Below, one piece after another: positions 1 through 10,529 of a DNA stretch of 64,000 nucleotides. Where the stretch lies: positions 868,001 through 932,000 of the forward strand of contig NZ_CP012150.1 of the NCBI RefSeq assembly GCF_001187505.1, given 5' to 3'. A program made the position numbers and the translations under genes. This DNA is from Mycolicibacterium goodii. Its GTDB lineage: Bacteria; Actinomycetota; Actinomycetes; Mycobacteriales; Mycobacteriaceae. The notes beneath the pieces are model-generated. The model was not told where the DNA came from and did no database searches. It saw only the letters and a list, made by a program, of their open reading frames with translations. Positions within the stretch are counted from its first letter, which is position 1. Every line of letters starts with the position of its first letter.

Positions 1-623
1 GCCTGATCACGGCGTGCTTCAAGATCCGCAGCATCAACCTGACCGCGCTGACGACGCTGCTCACCCAGGTCGTGTACATGGGCATCAACGTGGTGCTGCC
101 CGCCTACCTCTACAACGTCGTCGGGCTGTCTTTGGCCGAATCGGCCGGCCTGAGCGTCGTCTTCGCGTTCACCGGCGTGCTGGGGCAGATCCTGTGGCCC
201 ACACTCTCCGACGTCATCGGCCGCAAGCCCACGATCATGATCTGCGGCATCTGGATGGCCATCAGCGTCGCGTGCTTCTACTTCGCGACGTCGTCGGTGC
301 TCGTGGTGGTGATCCAGCTGGCGTTCGGTGTGGTCGCCAACGCCGTGTGGCCCATCTACTACGCCGCGGCCTCCGACGCGGCACCCGACGGTGCGGTGTC
401 GACGGCCAACGGCATCATCACCACGGCCATGTTCATCGGTGGCGGTATCGCGCCGCTGCTCATGGGCAGGCTGATCGCCGTCGGCGGCGGCTGGGAGGCA
501 CACCGCGGCTACATCATCTGCTTCTTCGTGATGTCGGCCTGCGCGCTGGCCGGCGCGCTGCTCCAGATCTTCCTGCGCCGCCCGGCCGTCGAGGAAGAGG
601 AGCCCGTGCTCGCGTCTTCGTGA
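1..623 (+). CDS. MFS transporter, C-terminal part (5' end outside window)
   Basis: The reading frame is open from the first bases of the window and stops with TGA at 621-623, so only about the last 206 residues are visible. They contain several hydrophobic membrane segments. A loop with DVIGRKP (after PTLS) resembles the major facilitator signature between paired helices, and the tail is acidic (EEEEPVLASS). The substrate cannot be told from this fragment. The gene is convergent with the small leftward gene ending at 644, only 20 bp away. Confidence 0.75.
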   Translation, partial: LITACFKIRSINLTALTTLLTQVVYMGINVVLPAYLYNVVGLSLAESAGLSVVFAFTGVLGQILWPTLSDVIGRKPTIMICGIWMAISVACFYFATSSVLVVVIQLAFGVVANAVWPIYYAAASDAAPDGAVSTANGIITTAMFIGGGIAPLLMGRLIAVGGGWEAHRGYIICFFVMSACALAGALLQIFLRRPAVEEEEPVLASS

Positions 624-643
624 CCTCTGGCGCGCGTGAGCGA

Positions 644-958
644 TCAGTCCGTTACTCCGACGGAACTGTCGAGAGCTCCGCCCGCTTCGTGATCCTGGCG
701 TTCGTAGACATCGGCGGCCGTACGCAGCCGGTCGCGGAGGTCGGTCAGATCGGTACGCAACCGTTCAGCCTGCGAGTGGGCAATTCCCACGAACTTCGCA
801 AAACCTGGTGTGCCGGCTTCCTTCCACGCCGTTGTCTGACCCGAGATCCCGTCGGCCATCGCCTTACGGCTCGAAGAAGCCTCGTGTGCAACCACGTCCA
901 TCTGGTCCGCGGAGCGGCGCACCTCGGCCGGTGTCACATGAAGTTCAGAATTCGTCAT
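644..958 (-). CDS. EspC-like type VII secretion target protein (DUF2580-like)
   Basis: The 104-residue product is predicted helical, with Trp45 and no cysteine. The sequence YERQD at residues 85-89 matches the YxxxD export signal of ESX/type VII substrates. Length and composition fit the small EspC/DUF2580 'type VII secretion target' proteins of mycobacteria. The ATG (956-958) overlaps the stop of the upstream lipoprotein gene as ATGA, so the two are probably translationally coupled. A longer in-frame start up to 1225 exists but would overlap the lipoprotein gene extensively. It is the last gene of a three-gene leftward unit. Function is inferred from family and motif only. Confidence 0.7.
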   Translation of the reverse strand: MTNSELHVTPAEVRRSADQMDVVAHEASSSRKAMADGISGQTTAWKEAGTPGFAKFVGIAHSQAERLRTDLTDLRDRLRTAADVYERQDHEAGGALDSSVGVTD

Positions 959-1584
959 GATCCGGCCCTGCCTGTCGTTCGGGTGGGAACAGGTCCTGTT
1001 GTGGGCGGCAAGGGCGGCGGCGCGGGCGTAGCGGTGGCGGCCGAACGGCGGCACTCGATCCTTCCGGCAATAACCGACGCTTCCGCAGTCCCGAATACAA
1101 GTGTTCGCCCGTCGTCGCTGCTGAACCGGACGTCGTGATTCCGACTGGCGTTCGCCATCACCGTGACGGTTCCCAGACCGGACTCCCTGGTCAGCCTCTC
1201 CACTACCGGGAATGCCGCTGCCCACTCGTCATCGGTGAGTGGGGTATCTGAAATGAGATTCTGTGTACCCAGCGAAACGCCGCGGAGGCCACTTTCTTTC
1301 TGTACACACCCTGATCGAGATTCTTCGCGGTTCCACCGCCAGGGTTGGGTCGCCGGTGCAATTCGGGAAACTTCATCACGCACCAGCCCCATCAGGTCCA
1401 ACATTTCAATCCTGGACTGCTCAATATCCGGGAGATCGGTCAAGTTGGCCACGGGAACATCCTCATTCAGAATCGGCGAGTCATATCCGCCATCGCCGTT
1501 ACTACCACCGCATGCTGCGGCCACCATCAGGACCACACACGCCATTGCGCCTCGGATCCGTCTTGACGGGGTGTGTTTCGTCAA
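955..1584 (-). CDS. Predicted lipoprotein in a type VII-linked trio
   Basis: The 209-residue protein has a basic N-terminus, a hydrophobic stretch and a relaxed lipobox ending at the Cys of VAAAC (about residue 25), so it is probably lipid-anchored at the outer face of the plasma membrane. The rest is soluble with no motif I recognise. The start is TTG at 1582-1584, overlapping the upstream hydrolase stop as TTGA; an internal ATG at residue 14 is possible but would shorten the signal peptide. The stop overlaps the next gene as ATGA. Position between a hydrolase and an EspC-like protein suggests a partner or immunity-like role, which is inference. Confidence 0.65.
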   Translation of the reverse strand: MTKHTPSRRIRGAMACVVLMVAAACGGSNGDGGYDSPILNEDVPVANLTDLPDIEQSRIEMLDLMGLVRDEVSRIAPATQPWRWNREESRSGCVQKESGLRGVSLGTQNLISDTPLTDDEWAAAFPVVERLTRESGLGTVTVMANASRNHDVRFSSDDGRTLVFGTAEASVIAGRIECRRSAATATPAPPPLPPTTGPVPTRTTGRAGS

Positions 1585-3403
1585 CGCACCAACCTGTCCT
1601 CTCCATTCGGGCCCGGGACATCCGCAAGCCCTGCGGCGATCACCGCGAGGTTGTATGCAGGAGTTCTCAACACCTTCTCACCACTCGGTAGTTCGACCGG
1701 ACGCGGGTAATCCGCGTGAGCCACCGCCCCCTGGCGTGATACTCCATCCGGTGTCACAGCAGCGTCCGCAGACAACTGTTCCAACGGGAGCGTCAAGGGG
1801 TTGGGCCCGAACTGGCCAAGATCCCCCGCTGATGGCAGCGGTATGCCATTCCACATGGGATCACCAGAAATCGGGTCACCCGGCGCTGACATCACAAATG
1901 CATGGCCGTCGGCGAGAAACATGTCTGACTCGTCTCGGATCGGCGCCAGAACCTCGATTGGCACCCCTCGCGGAGTGATGTAGGTCTCGGTTGAGTCAGT
2001 GTGGCCGAGGCCAGGCGATCCGTAGAAAGCGGCATCGTCGACGACGCCGGTTTCGCCGAGCTCATAGAGTGCCTGGGCGGTGGTCAACGAACCATACGAA
2101 TGCCCAAAAGCCGACAAGTGAACGTCTGAGCCGTGTTCGTTGGTTGCGTTGATTCCACGGTAGAAGTCGGCGAGATCCGGCGCAGCCTCGTTCGCTCGAC
2201 GCTCGAAGCCGGCTTCCGCGACCGAAATATCGGTACCAGGCGGCTCGTAGCCGAGCCACGCAATTGCGGCGACCTGCTCACCACTCCGTCCGGCCCGGTC
2301 GAGTTGCGTCTGAGCCTCCTGACGTAGGGCATCGGCTTCACTCACCATGCCACCCAGGCTTTCGGGCCTTGTACCGACGCCAGGTGTCGTCACGGTGACG
2401 TGTTCAGCCGTGTCCGGATTGCCGACGGCGATGGCAGCCCTAGGCTCGCGATCCTCCGGAAACTCCAGCAGCATCAAATACTTGTTCGGGTCGTACTTCC
2501 CATCGACCGACAGTGCATCCTTCATCGCTTTGGCGTCGTCGAGACGACCTTGCCTCTCGGACAGCATCTTGTTGTACGCGGCGTTCAACTGTGCACCGTT
2601 CCAACCAGGATGCTCCCGCCGGAACTCCTCACGGCTCGGCATCGTGTCGATGGCGGCTTGCGCCTCAGCGAGTTCACGATCCAACGCTGCCTTGTTCACT
2701 TCACTGCGCACCGCCACGGGGACTCCATCCCGATTTCCGATCCAGTCCGGGTGCTCGGAAATGACCTTGGCCTGTTCCTCTTCGGAAAGTGCGTTCCACC
2801 AGGCGTTCACATCCTCGGGGCTTACGCCTTCACCTTCCGGCGGGTAGGGAGCGGACAATCCAGACTGCTCGCGGCCCATCGCTTGCGCCGAAGCGAAATC
2901 GGAGGAGCCGCGCGCCGTCACGTCGCCACTTTCTATGTGGCCGAACACCTCTGCACAGTCGGCATCGATGTCCTCCGCCTGATGGATCAGTGCCTTCGCG
3001 CGGGCTTCGACGTTCTCCGCGATGTGCTTCAGTTGTTCACGGTCGTCCGGCGACCCGCCGATCGTGACGTCGCCGTTGTCCGCGAGGTGGAGCAACCCGC
3101 CCTGCGCGGCGACGTCTGCGCGAACAGCCTCGAGTTCGGATTGAAGCTTCGCGACTGCCGCCGCTGTTTCATCGGCGAGTTGAGCGACGGCTCCGATCAC
3201 CGCTGCGTCGTCCAAGACGGTCGCCTTGGCCGTCCCGATACGCCCCTGGCGGCGTCTGCGGCAGGAGAGTTCCAGCCCGGCAGCCTGGAGATCAACTCCA
3301 AGTCGGTCGCGACGCCCTCGATCGTCTTGAGCTCGTCACGCAACTCGAAAGCGATGGACTGCAATGCGCCCACGTTCCACGAGTCGATGTCGCTCAGTTG
3401 CAC
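1581..3403 (-). CDS. DUF1023 alpha/beta hydrolase with WXG-like N-terminus, apparent 1-nt frameshift
   Basis: The long C-terminal frame (TTG at 3215 to 1581, 544 aa) carries the DUF1023 hallmarks: a WIGNRDGVP segment at residues 158-166 and a GHSYGS nucleophile elbow with Ser373. The usual helical N-terminus is missing from it. That N-terminus lies just upstream in another frame (GTG at 3401-3403 to 3197), reads MQLSDIDSW..., and has a strong AGGGGGA ribosome site. The two frames join (AADAARG + [17 protein letters not shown]) if one base is added to the C run at 3243-3246. It therefore looks like one gene of about 607 codons broken by a 1-nt deletion or a sequencing error. It heads the unit with the lipoprotein (TTGA overlap) and the EspC-like gene. 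Such proteins are thought to be ESX-associated hydrolases; the substrate is unknown. Confidence 0.7.
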
Positions 3404-3592
3404 CCAAATCCCCCTGGCATGACGTCAGGAAGTATCTTATCCGCGAATTTGCTGGACCCCACGCACCAAGTTCGCCGCCAGGTGTAACCCTGCTCGAGAC
3501 CGCCCCGAGAACGACGCAAATGTCGCCCACAAACCCTGTGAGCAGCGTTTTCGTCGAATTCGGCGGTCAAGGCGACGGGTCGCAGGCAGTGG

Positions 3593-3613
3593 GCACGGTA
3601 CCCTCACTGACGA
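3593..3613 (+). promoter_or_regulatory. Promoter -10 element before dprE1, leaderless type
   Basis: GCACGGTACCCTC at 3593-3605 contains the TANNNT hexamer TACCCT (3599-3604). An ATG follows 8 nt later at 3613. This spacing is typical of leaderless mycobacterial mRNAs. The same 13-mer recurs before dprE2 at 7838-7850. Confidence 0.5.
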
Positions 3614-4995
3614 TGTCAACGACCGAGTTTCCGACCACCACCAAGCGCCTGATGGGCTGGGGGCGCACCGCGCCGACCGTCGCTCAGGTGCTCTCGACCA
3701 GCGACCCCGAGGTCATCATCCGCGCTGTCGTACGGGCAGCCGAAGAGGGTGGTCGCGGCGTCATCGCACGCGGGCTCGGACGCTCGTACGGTGACAACGC
3801 GCAGAACGGCGGCGGCCTGGTCATCGACATGCCCGCGCTCAACCGCATCCACTCGATCGACTCGGGCACCCGCCTGGTCGACGTCGACGCCGGGGTGAGC
3901 CTGGACCTGTTGATGAAAGTCGCTCTGCCCCACGGGTTGTGGGTGCCGGTGCTGCCGGGCACGCGGCAGGTCACCGTCGGCGGCGCGATCGGCTGCGACA
4001 TCCACGGCAAGAACCACCACAGCGCAGGCAGTTTCGGCAACCACGTGCGTTCGATGGAACTGCTGGCCGCCAACGGCGAGGTGCGCCACCTGACCCCCAC
4101 CGGACCGGAGTCCGAACTGTTCTGGGCGACGGTCGGCGGCAACGGCCTGACCGGCATCATCCTGCGCGCGACGATCGAGATGACGCCGACGGAGACCGCG
4201 TACTTCATCGCCGACGGCGATGTCACGGCGAGCCTCGACGAGACCATCGCGTTCCACGGCGATGGCAGCGAGGCGAACTACACCTATTCGAGTGCGTGGT
4301 TCGACGCGATCAGCAAGCCGCCGAAGCTCGGCCGGGCGGCGATCTCGCGCGGATCACTGGCCACGCTCGACCAGCTGCCACCCAAGCTGCAGAAGGACCC
4401 GCTGAAATTCGATGCGCCGCAACTGCTCACCTTGCCCGACATCTTCCCGAACGGCCTGGCGAACAAGTTCACGTTCATGCCGATCGGCGAGCTGTGGTAC
4501 CGCAAGTCCGGCACCTACCGCAACAAGGTGCAGAACCTGACGCAGTTCTATCACCCGCTGGACATGTTCGGGGAGTGGAACCGGGCCTACGGTTCGGCCG
4601 GCTTCCTGCAGTACCAGTTCGTGGTCCCCACCGAGGCCGTCGACGAGTTCAAGAGCATCATCCTCGACATCCAGCGCTCGGGGCACTACTCGTTCCTCAA
4701 CGTGTTCAAGCTGTTCGGGCCGGGCAACCAGGCCCCGCTGAGCTTCCCGATCCCGGGCTGGAACGTGTGCGTGGACTTCCCGATCAAGGCAGGACTTCAC
4801 CAGTTCGTCACCGAACTCGACCGGCGCGTACTGGAGTTCGGTGGCAGGCTGTACACGGCGAAGGACTCCCGCACCACGGCCGAGACCTTCCACGCGATGT
4901 ACCCGCGCATCGACGAGTGGATCAAGATCCGCCGCAACGTGGACCCGGACGGCGTGTTCGCCTCCGACATGGCGAGGCGGCTGGAGCTGCTCTGA
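3613..4995 (+). CDS. dprE1: Decaprenylphosphoryl-beta-D-ribose 2'-oxidase
   Basis: FAD-dependent oxidase that converts decaprenyl-phospho-ribose to the 2'-keto intermediate. With DprE2 it yields decaprenyl-phospho-arabinose, the arabinose donor for the cell wall, and it acts at the periplasmic side. The N-terminal FAD-binding domain carries [16 protein letters not shown] and [19 protein letters not shown]. The Cys in GWNVCVDFP is the residue attacked by benzothiazinones, and the protein ends [16 protein letters not shown]...MARRLELL. I chose ATG 3613 (460 aa) because it aligns exactly with the M. tuberculosis start and lies 8 nt after a -10 box. The GTG at 3589 gives the customary 468-aa numbering, where this Cys is Cys394. 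The usual partner dprE2 is separated from it here by furA-katG. Confidence 0.95.
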   Translation: MSTTEFPTTTKRLMGWGRTAPTVAQVLSTSDPEVIIRAVVRAAEEGGRGVIARGLGRSYGDNAQNGGGLVIDMPALNRIHSIDSGTRLVDVDAGVSLDLLMKVALPHGLWVPVLPGTRQVTVGGAIGCDIHGKNHHSAGSFGNHVRSMELLAANGEVRHLTPTGPESELFWATVGGNGLTGIILRATIEMTPTETAYFIADGDVTASLDETIAFHGDGSEANYTYSSAWFDAISKPPKLGRAAISRGSLATLDQLPPKLQKDPLKFDAPQLLTLPDIFPNGLANKFTFMPIGELWYRKSGTYRNKVQNLTQFYHPLDMFGEWNRAYGSAGFLQYQFVVPTEAVDEFKSIILDIQRSGHYSFLNVFKLFGPGNQAPLSFPIPGWNVCVDFPIKAGLHQFVTELDRRVLEFGGRLYTAKDSRTTAETFHAMYPRIDEWIKIRRNVDPDGVFASDMARRLELL

Positions 4996-5020
4996 CAAGC
5001 GCCGAAATCGGCGAGAACTT

Positions 5021-5062
5021 TATTCTTGACTAATTCCAGAAAAGCGCAGTAGCCTTCTGGTC
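5021..5062 (+). promoter_or_regulatory. furA promoter and FurA operator
   Basis: An AT-rich stretch (ATTCTTGACTAATTCCAGAA from 5022) is the known mycobacterial FurA box. It overlaps a -35 TTGACT (5026-5031). A -10 TAGCCT (5050-5055) follows after 18 bp, and 7 nt later comes the GTG of furA, implying a leaderless furA-katG mRNA repressed by FurA. Confidence 0.8.
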
Positions 5063-5500
5063 GTGACCCACACGACCGACTTCGAGCAGCTGCTTCGAAG
5101 CGCCGACATGCGGGTGACCCGACCCCGGATGGCGGTGTTGCGGGCCGTGTACGCGCACCCGCACGCCGACACCGACACGGTCATCCGCGCGGTGCGCGAG
5201 GCCCTGCCCGAGGTGTCACACCAGGCGGTCTACGACTCGCTGCACGCACTGACCGCGGCACACCTGGTGCGCCGCATCCAACCGTCAGGTTCGGTGGCGC
5301 GCTACGAGTCTCGCGTCGGCGACAACCACCACCACGTGGTCTGCCGATCCTGCGGCGACATCGCCGACGTGGACTGCGCGGTGGGTGCGGCCCCGTGCCT
5401 GACGGCGTCCGAACACCACGGATACGCCATCGACGAGGCCGAGGTCATCTACTGGGGGACGTGCCCCGGTTGCGCTGAAACTTCCCGATCACATCCGTGA
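5063..5500 (+). CDS. furA: Ferric uptake regulator family repressor FurA
   Basis: The 145-aa Fur-family repressor has an N-terminal winged helix (VSHQAVYDSLHAL recognition region, residues 51-63). A His-rich metal site HHH (89-91) and two CxxC pairs (Cys94/97 and Cys134/137) follow. In mycobacteria FurA represses its own promoter and the downstream katG, with relief by peroxide. The GTG start lies 7 nt after the -10 box, so no leader is expected. katG follows 36 bp downstream in the same direction, forming the standard pair. Its location between dprE1 and dprE2 is unusual compared with M. tuberculosis. Confidence 0.93.
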   Translation: MTHTTDFEQLLRSADMRVTRPRMAVLRAVYAHPHADTDTVIRAVREALPEVSHQAVYDSLHALTAAHLVRRIQPSGSVARYESRVGDNHHHVVCRSCGDIADVDCAVGAAPCLTASEHHGYAIDEAEVIYWGTCPGCAETSRSHP

Positions 5501-7756
<2,256 letters not shown>

Positions 7757-7771
7757 CATCAACCACTCCGA

Positions 7772-7803
7772 CGCCCAGGTCGACCGGCAGGTCGGCCTGG
7801 GCG
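7772..7803 (+). terminator. Hairpin terminator after katG
   Basis: Arms at 7772-7785 and 7790-7803 form a 14-bp stem with one G-U-type mismatch and a GGCA loop, directly after the katG stop. There is no long T tract, as is common in mycobacteria. It would insulate dprE2 from furA-katG transcription. Confidence 0.6.
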
Positions 7804-7837
7804 TTCGGTCTCGAGCGCCGAACCCGCGCTTTGCGCC

Positions 7838-7907
7838 GCACGGTACCCTCGTCACGATGTCCCCGAGGCTTGGAGCTGCACTAGATGGTGTTCGACGCCG
7901 TAGGTAA
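7838..7907 (+). promoter_or_regulatory. dprE2 promoter module with 16-codon upstream ORF
   Basis: GCACGGTACCCTC (7838-7850) is identical to the block before dprE1. TACCCT (7844-7849) lies 7 nt before an ATG at 7857. That ATG opens a 16-residue frame ([16 protein letters not shown], stop TAA 7905-7907), out of frame with and overlapping the dprE2 start at 7885. The promoter is well supported by the TANNNT spacing. Translation of the small ORF is inference. Confidence 0.45.
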
Positions 7908-8649
7908 CCCCCAGACGATCCTGCTGCTCGGCGGCACCTCCGAGATCGGGCTGGCAATCTGTGAGCGCTATCTGCGCAACGCATCCGCGCGCATCGTGCT
8001 GGCCGCGCTGCCAGGAGATCCCGGCCGCGACGCGGCCGTAGAGCAGATGCGCAAGGCCAGCGCGAGCGCGGTCGACGTCATCGATTTTGACGCGCTCGAC
8101 ACCGCGAGCCATCCGGCCGTGATCGACCAGGCGTTCGCGGGCGGCGACGTCGATGTGGCGATCGTCGCATTCGGACTCCTCGGTGACGCCGAGGAACTGT
8201 GGCAGAACCAGCGCAAGGCCGTTCAGATCGCCGGGGTCAACTACACCGCGGCGGTGTCCGTCGGCGTGCTGCTCGGCGAGAAGATGCGCGCGCAGGGCTT
8301 CGGGCAGATCATCGCGATGAGCTCGGCGGCCGGTGAGCGGGTGCGCCGCTCCAACTTCGTCTACGGCTCCACCAAGGCCGGCCTGGACGGCTTCTATCTC
8401 GGCCTGGGCGAGGCGCTGCGCGAGTTCGGGGTGCGGGTGCTGGTGATCCGCCCCGGCCAGGTGCGCACCCGCATGAGCGCCCACGTCAAAGAGGCACCGC
8501 TGACCGTGGACAAGGAGTACGTCGCCGAGCTTGCGGTGACCGCGTCGGCGAAGGGCAAGGAACTGGTCTGGGCGCCAGGCGCATTCCGGTACGTGATGAT
8601 GGTGTTGCGGCACATTCCGCGGCCCATTTTCCGCAAGCTCCCCATCTGA
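7885..8649 (+). CDS. dprE2: Decaprenylphosphoryl-2-keto-ribose reductase
   Basis: A 254-aa short-chain dehydrogenase with the NAD(P)H-binding GGTSEIG near residue 16 and the catalytic YGSTK pair. It reduces the keto product of DprE1 to decaprenyl-phospho-arabinose. The ATG at 7885 has GGAG 9 nt upstream. The stop TGA (8647-8649) shares one base with the aftA ATG, so dprE2-aftA translation is coupled. In M. tuberculosis it directly follows dprE1; here furA-katG intervenes, and it appears to have its own promoter. Confidence 0.94.
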   Translation: MVFDAVGNPQTILLLGGTSEIGLAICERYLRNASARIVLAALPGDPGRDAAVEQMRKASASAVDVIDFDALDTASHPAVIDQAFAGGDVDVAIVAFGLLGDAEELWQNQRKAVQIAGVNYTAAVSVGVLLGEKMRAQGFGQIIAMSSAAGERVRRSNFVYGSTKAGLDGFYLGLGEALREFGVRVLVIRPGQVRTRMSAHVKEAPLTVDKEYVAELAVTASAKGKELVWAPGAFRYVMMVLRHIPRPIFRKLPI

Positions 8650-10529
8650 TGCCGGTGGCGGTGAGGGTTCTCGGCCAGATGGCGCTCGCCGTGCTGATGG
8701 CCTCGGCCGTCGCCGCGGTGGCGATCGTGGCGATCGCCCGCGTCGAGTGGCCCGCGTACAACACGTCCAACCAGCTGCACGCGCTCACCACGGTAGGCCA
8801 ATTTGGTTGTCTGGCAGGGCTGTTCGCATCAGGACTGGCCTTCCGCCGAGGCCGCAGGACGCTGGCCCGGCTGGGTGCGCTGGCGTTCATCTCGGCGTTC
8901 TCGGTGGTGACGCTCGCGATGCCGCTCGGCGCGACCAAGCTGTATCTGTTCGGGGTTTCGGTCGACCAGCAGTTCCGCACCGAATACCTGACCCGGCTCA
9001 CCGACAGCCCCGGGCTGCACGACATGACCTACATCGGCCTGCCGCCGTTCTATCCCGCGGGCTGGTTCTGGCTGGGCGGCCGGATCGCCGCGGCCACCGG
9101 AACCCCCGCGTGGGAGATGTTCAAACCGTGGTCGATCGTGTCCATCACGATCGCGGTCGCGCTCGCACTTGTGTTGTGGGCAGCGATGATCCGGTTCGAG
9201 TACGCCCTCGTGGCGACCGCGGCGAGCACGGCGGCGATGCTCGCATACGCCTCCACCGAGCCGTATGCGGCCATCATCACCGTGCTGATGCCGCCGGTGT
9301 TCGTGCTGGCCTGGTCCGGCCTTCGGGCGGGTCCACGACGGGGAGGCCGCGCCGCGATCGTCGGCGTCGGGATCTTCCTCGGCATCGCGGCGCTGTTCTA
9401 CACGCTGCTGCTGGTCTACGCGGCGTTCACGCTGACGATCATGGCGCTGTGCGTGGCCGTGGCGCGCAGGCAGATCGGCCCGCTGCTGCGGCTCGCGGTG
9501 ATCGCGGTGATCTCCGGCGCCATCGCGCTCCTCACCTGGGGCCCGTACCTGCTGGCCGCGATGCGCGGCCGGCCGGCCGATTCCGGGACCGCGCAGCACT
9601 ATCTGCCCGACGCGGGCGCCGAACTGCACTTCCCCATGCTCAGCCTCACCCTGCACGGCGCGCTGTGCATGATCGGCACCGTGTGGCTCGTGGTGCGGGC
9701 CCGCACGTCGACGCGCGCCGGGGCGCTCGCGGTGGCCGTGCTCGCGGTGTACGCGTGGTCGCTGCTGTCGATGCTCACCACGCTGGCAGGCACCACGCTG
9801 CTGTCCTTCCGCCTGCAGCCGACGCTGACCGTGCTGCTCACCACGGCCGGGGCGTTCGGGTTCGTCGAGGCGGCGCTGGCGATCGCCCATCGCTACTCCC
9901 AGCAGACCTCGCGTCGCGTCCTCGCCGCCGCGACCGCGGTGGGCGCGATCGGGGCCGTCACGTTCAGCCAGGACATCCCCGACGTGCTGCGCCCGGACAT
10001 CAACGTCGCCTACACCGACACCGACGGCACCGGCCAGCGCGCCGACCGCAGGCCGCCGGGCGCCGAGCGCTACTACCGCGAGATCGACGCCAAGATCCTC
10101 GAGGTCACCGGGGTCCCCCGCAACCAGACCGTGGTGCTCACCGCCGACTACAGCTTCCTGTCCTTCTACCCGTACTACGGCTTCCAGGGGCTCACCTCGC
10201 ACTACGCCAACCCGCTCGCGCAGTTCGACGAGCGCGCCGCCGCGATCGAGGGCTGGGCCACCCTGGGCTCGGCCGAGGAGTTCGTCAAGTCGCTCGACGA
10301 GCTGCCGTGGCAGCCGCCCACGGTGTTCCTGATGCGCCACGGCGCCAACGACACCTACACGCTGCGCCTGGCGTCCGATGTGTATCCCAACCAGCCCAAC
10401 GTGCGGCGCTACCACGTCGAACTGGACTCGGCCCTGTTCGACGATCCGCGATTCGAGGTTTCCGACCACGGTCCGTTCGTGCTCGCGATCAGGAAACCCG
10501 GGGGAAAGCCGGAGACCGATGGCCACTGA
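8649..10529 (+). CDS. aftA: Arabinofuranosyltransferase AftA
   Basis: A 626-aa GT-C membrane glycosyltransferase that adds the first arabinofuranose from DPA onto the galactan chain. About ten or more hydrophobic segments lie in the N-terminal two thirds. The first long loop carries the acidic segment [15 protein letters not shown] (Asp106, Glu112), expected to hold the catalytic acid. The C-terminal 190 residues are soluble and periplasmic. Length is close to the M. tuberculosis protein (643). It starts one base inside the dprE2 stop and overlaps embC by 11 bp if embC starts at 10519. Confidence 0.93.
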   Translation: MPVAVRVLGQMALAVLMASAVAAVAIVAIARVEWPAYNTSNQLHALTTVGQFGCLAGLFASGLAFRRGRRTLARLGALAFISAFSVVTLAMPLGATKLYLFGVSVDQQFRTEYLTRLTDSPGLHDMTYIGLPPFYPAGWFWLGGRIAAATGTPAWEMFKPWSIVSITIAVALALVLWAAMIRFEYALVATAASTAAMLAYASTEPYAAIITVLMPPVFVLAWSGLRAGPRRGGRAAIVGVGIFLGIAALFYTLLLVYAAFTLTIMALCVAVARRQIGPLLRLAVIAVISGAIALLTWGPYLLAAMRGRPADSGTAQHYLPDAGAELHFPMLSLTLHGALCMIGTVWLVVRARTSTRAGALAVAVLAVYAWSLLSMLTTLAGTTLLSFRLQPTLTVLLTTAGAFGFVEAALAIAHRYSQQTSRRVLAAATAVGAIGAVTFSQDIPDVLRPDINVAYTDTDGTGQRADRRPPGAERYYREIDAKILEVTGVPRNQTVVLTADYSFLSFYPYYGFQGLTSHYANPLAQFDERAAAIEGWATLGSAEEFVKSLDELPWQPPTVFLMRHGANDTYTLRLASDVYPNQPNVRRYHVELDSALFDDPRFEVSDHGPFVLAIRKPGGKPETDGH

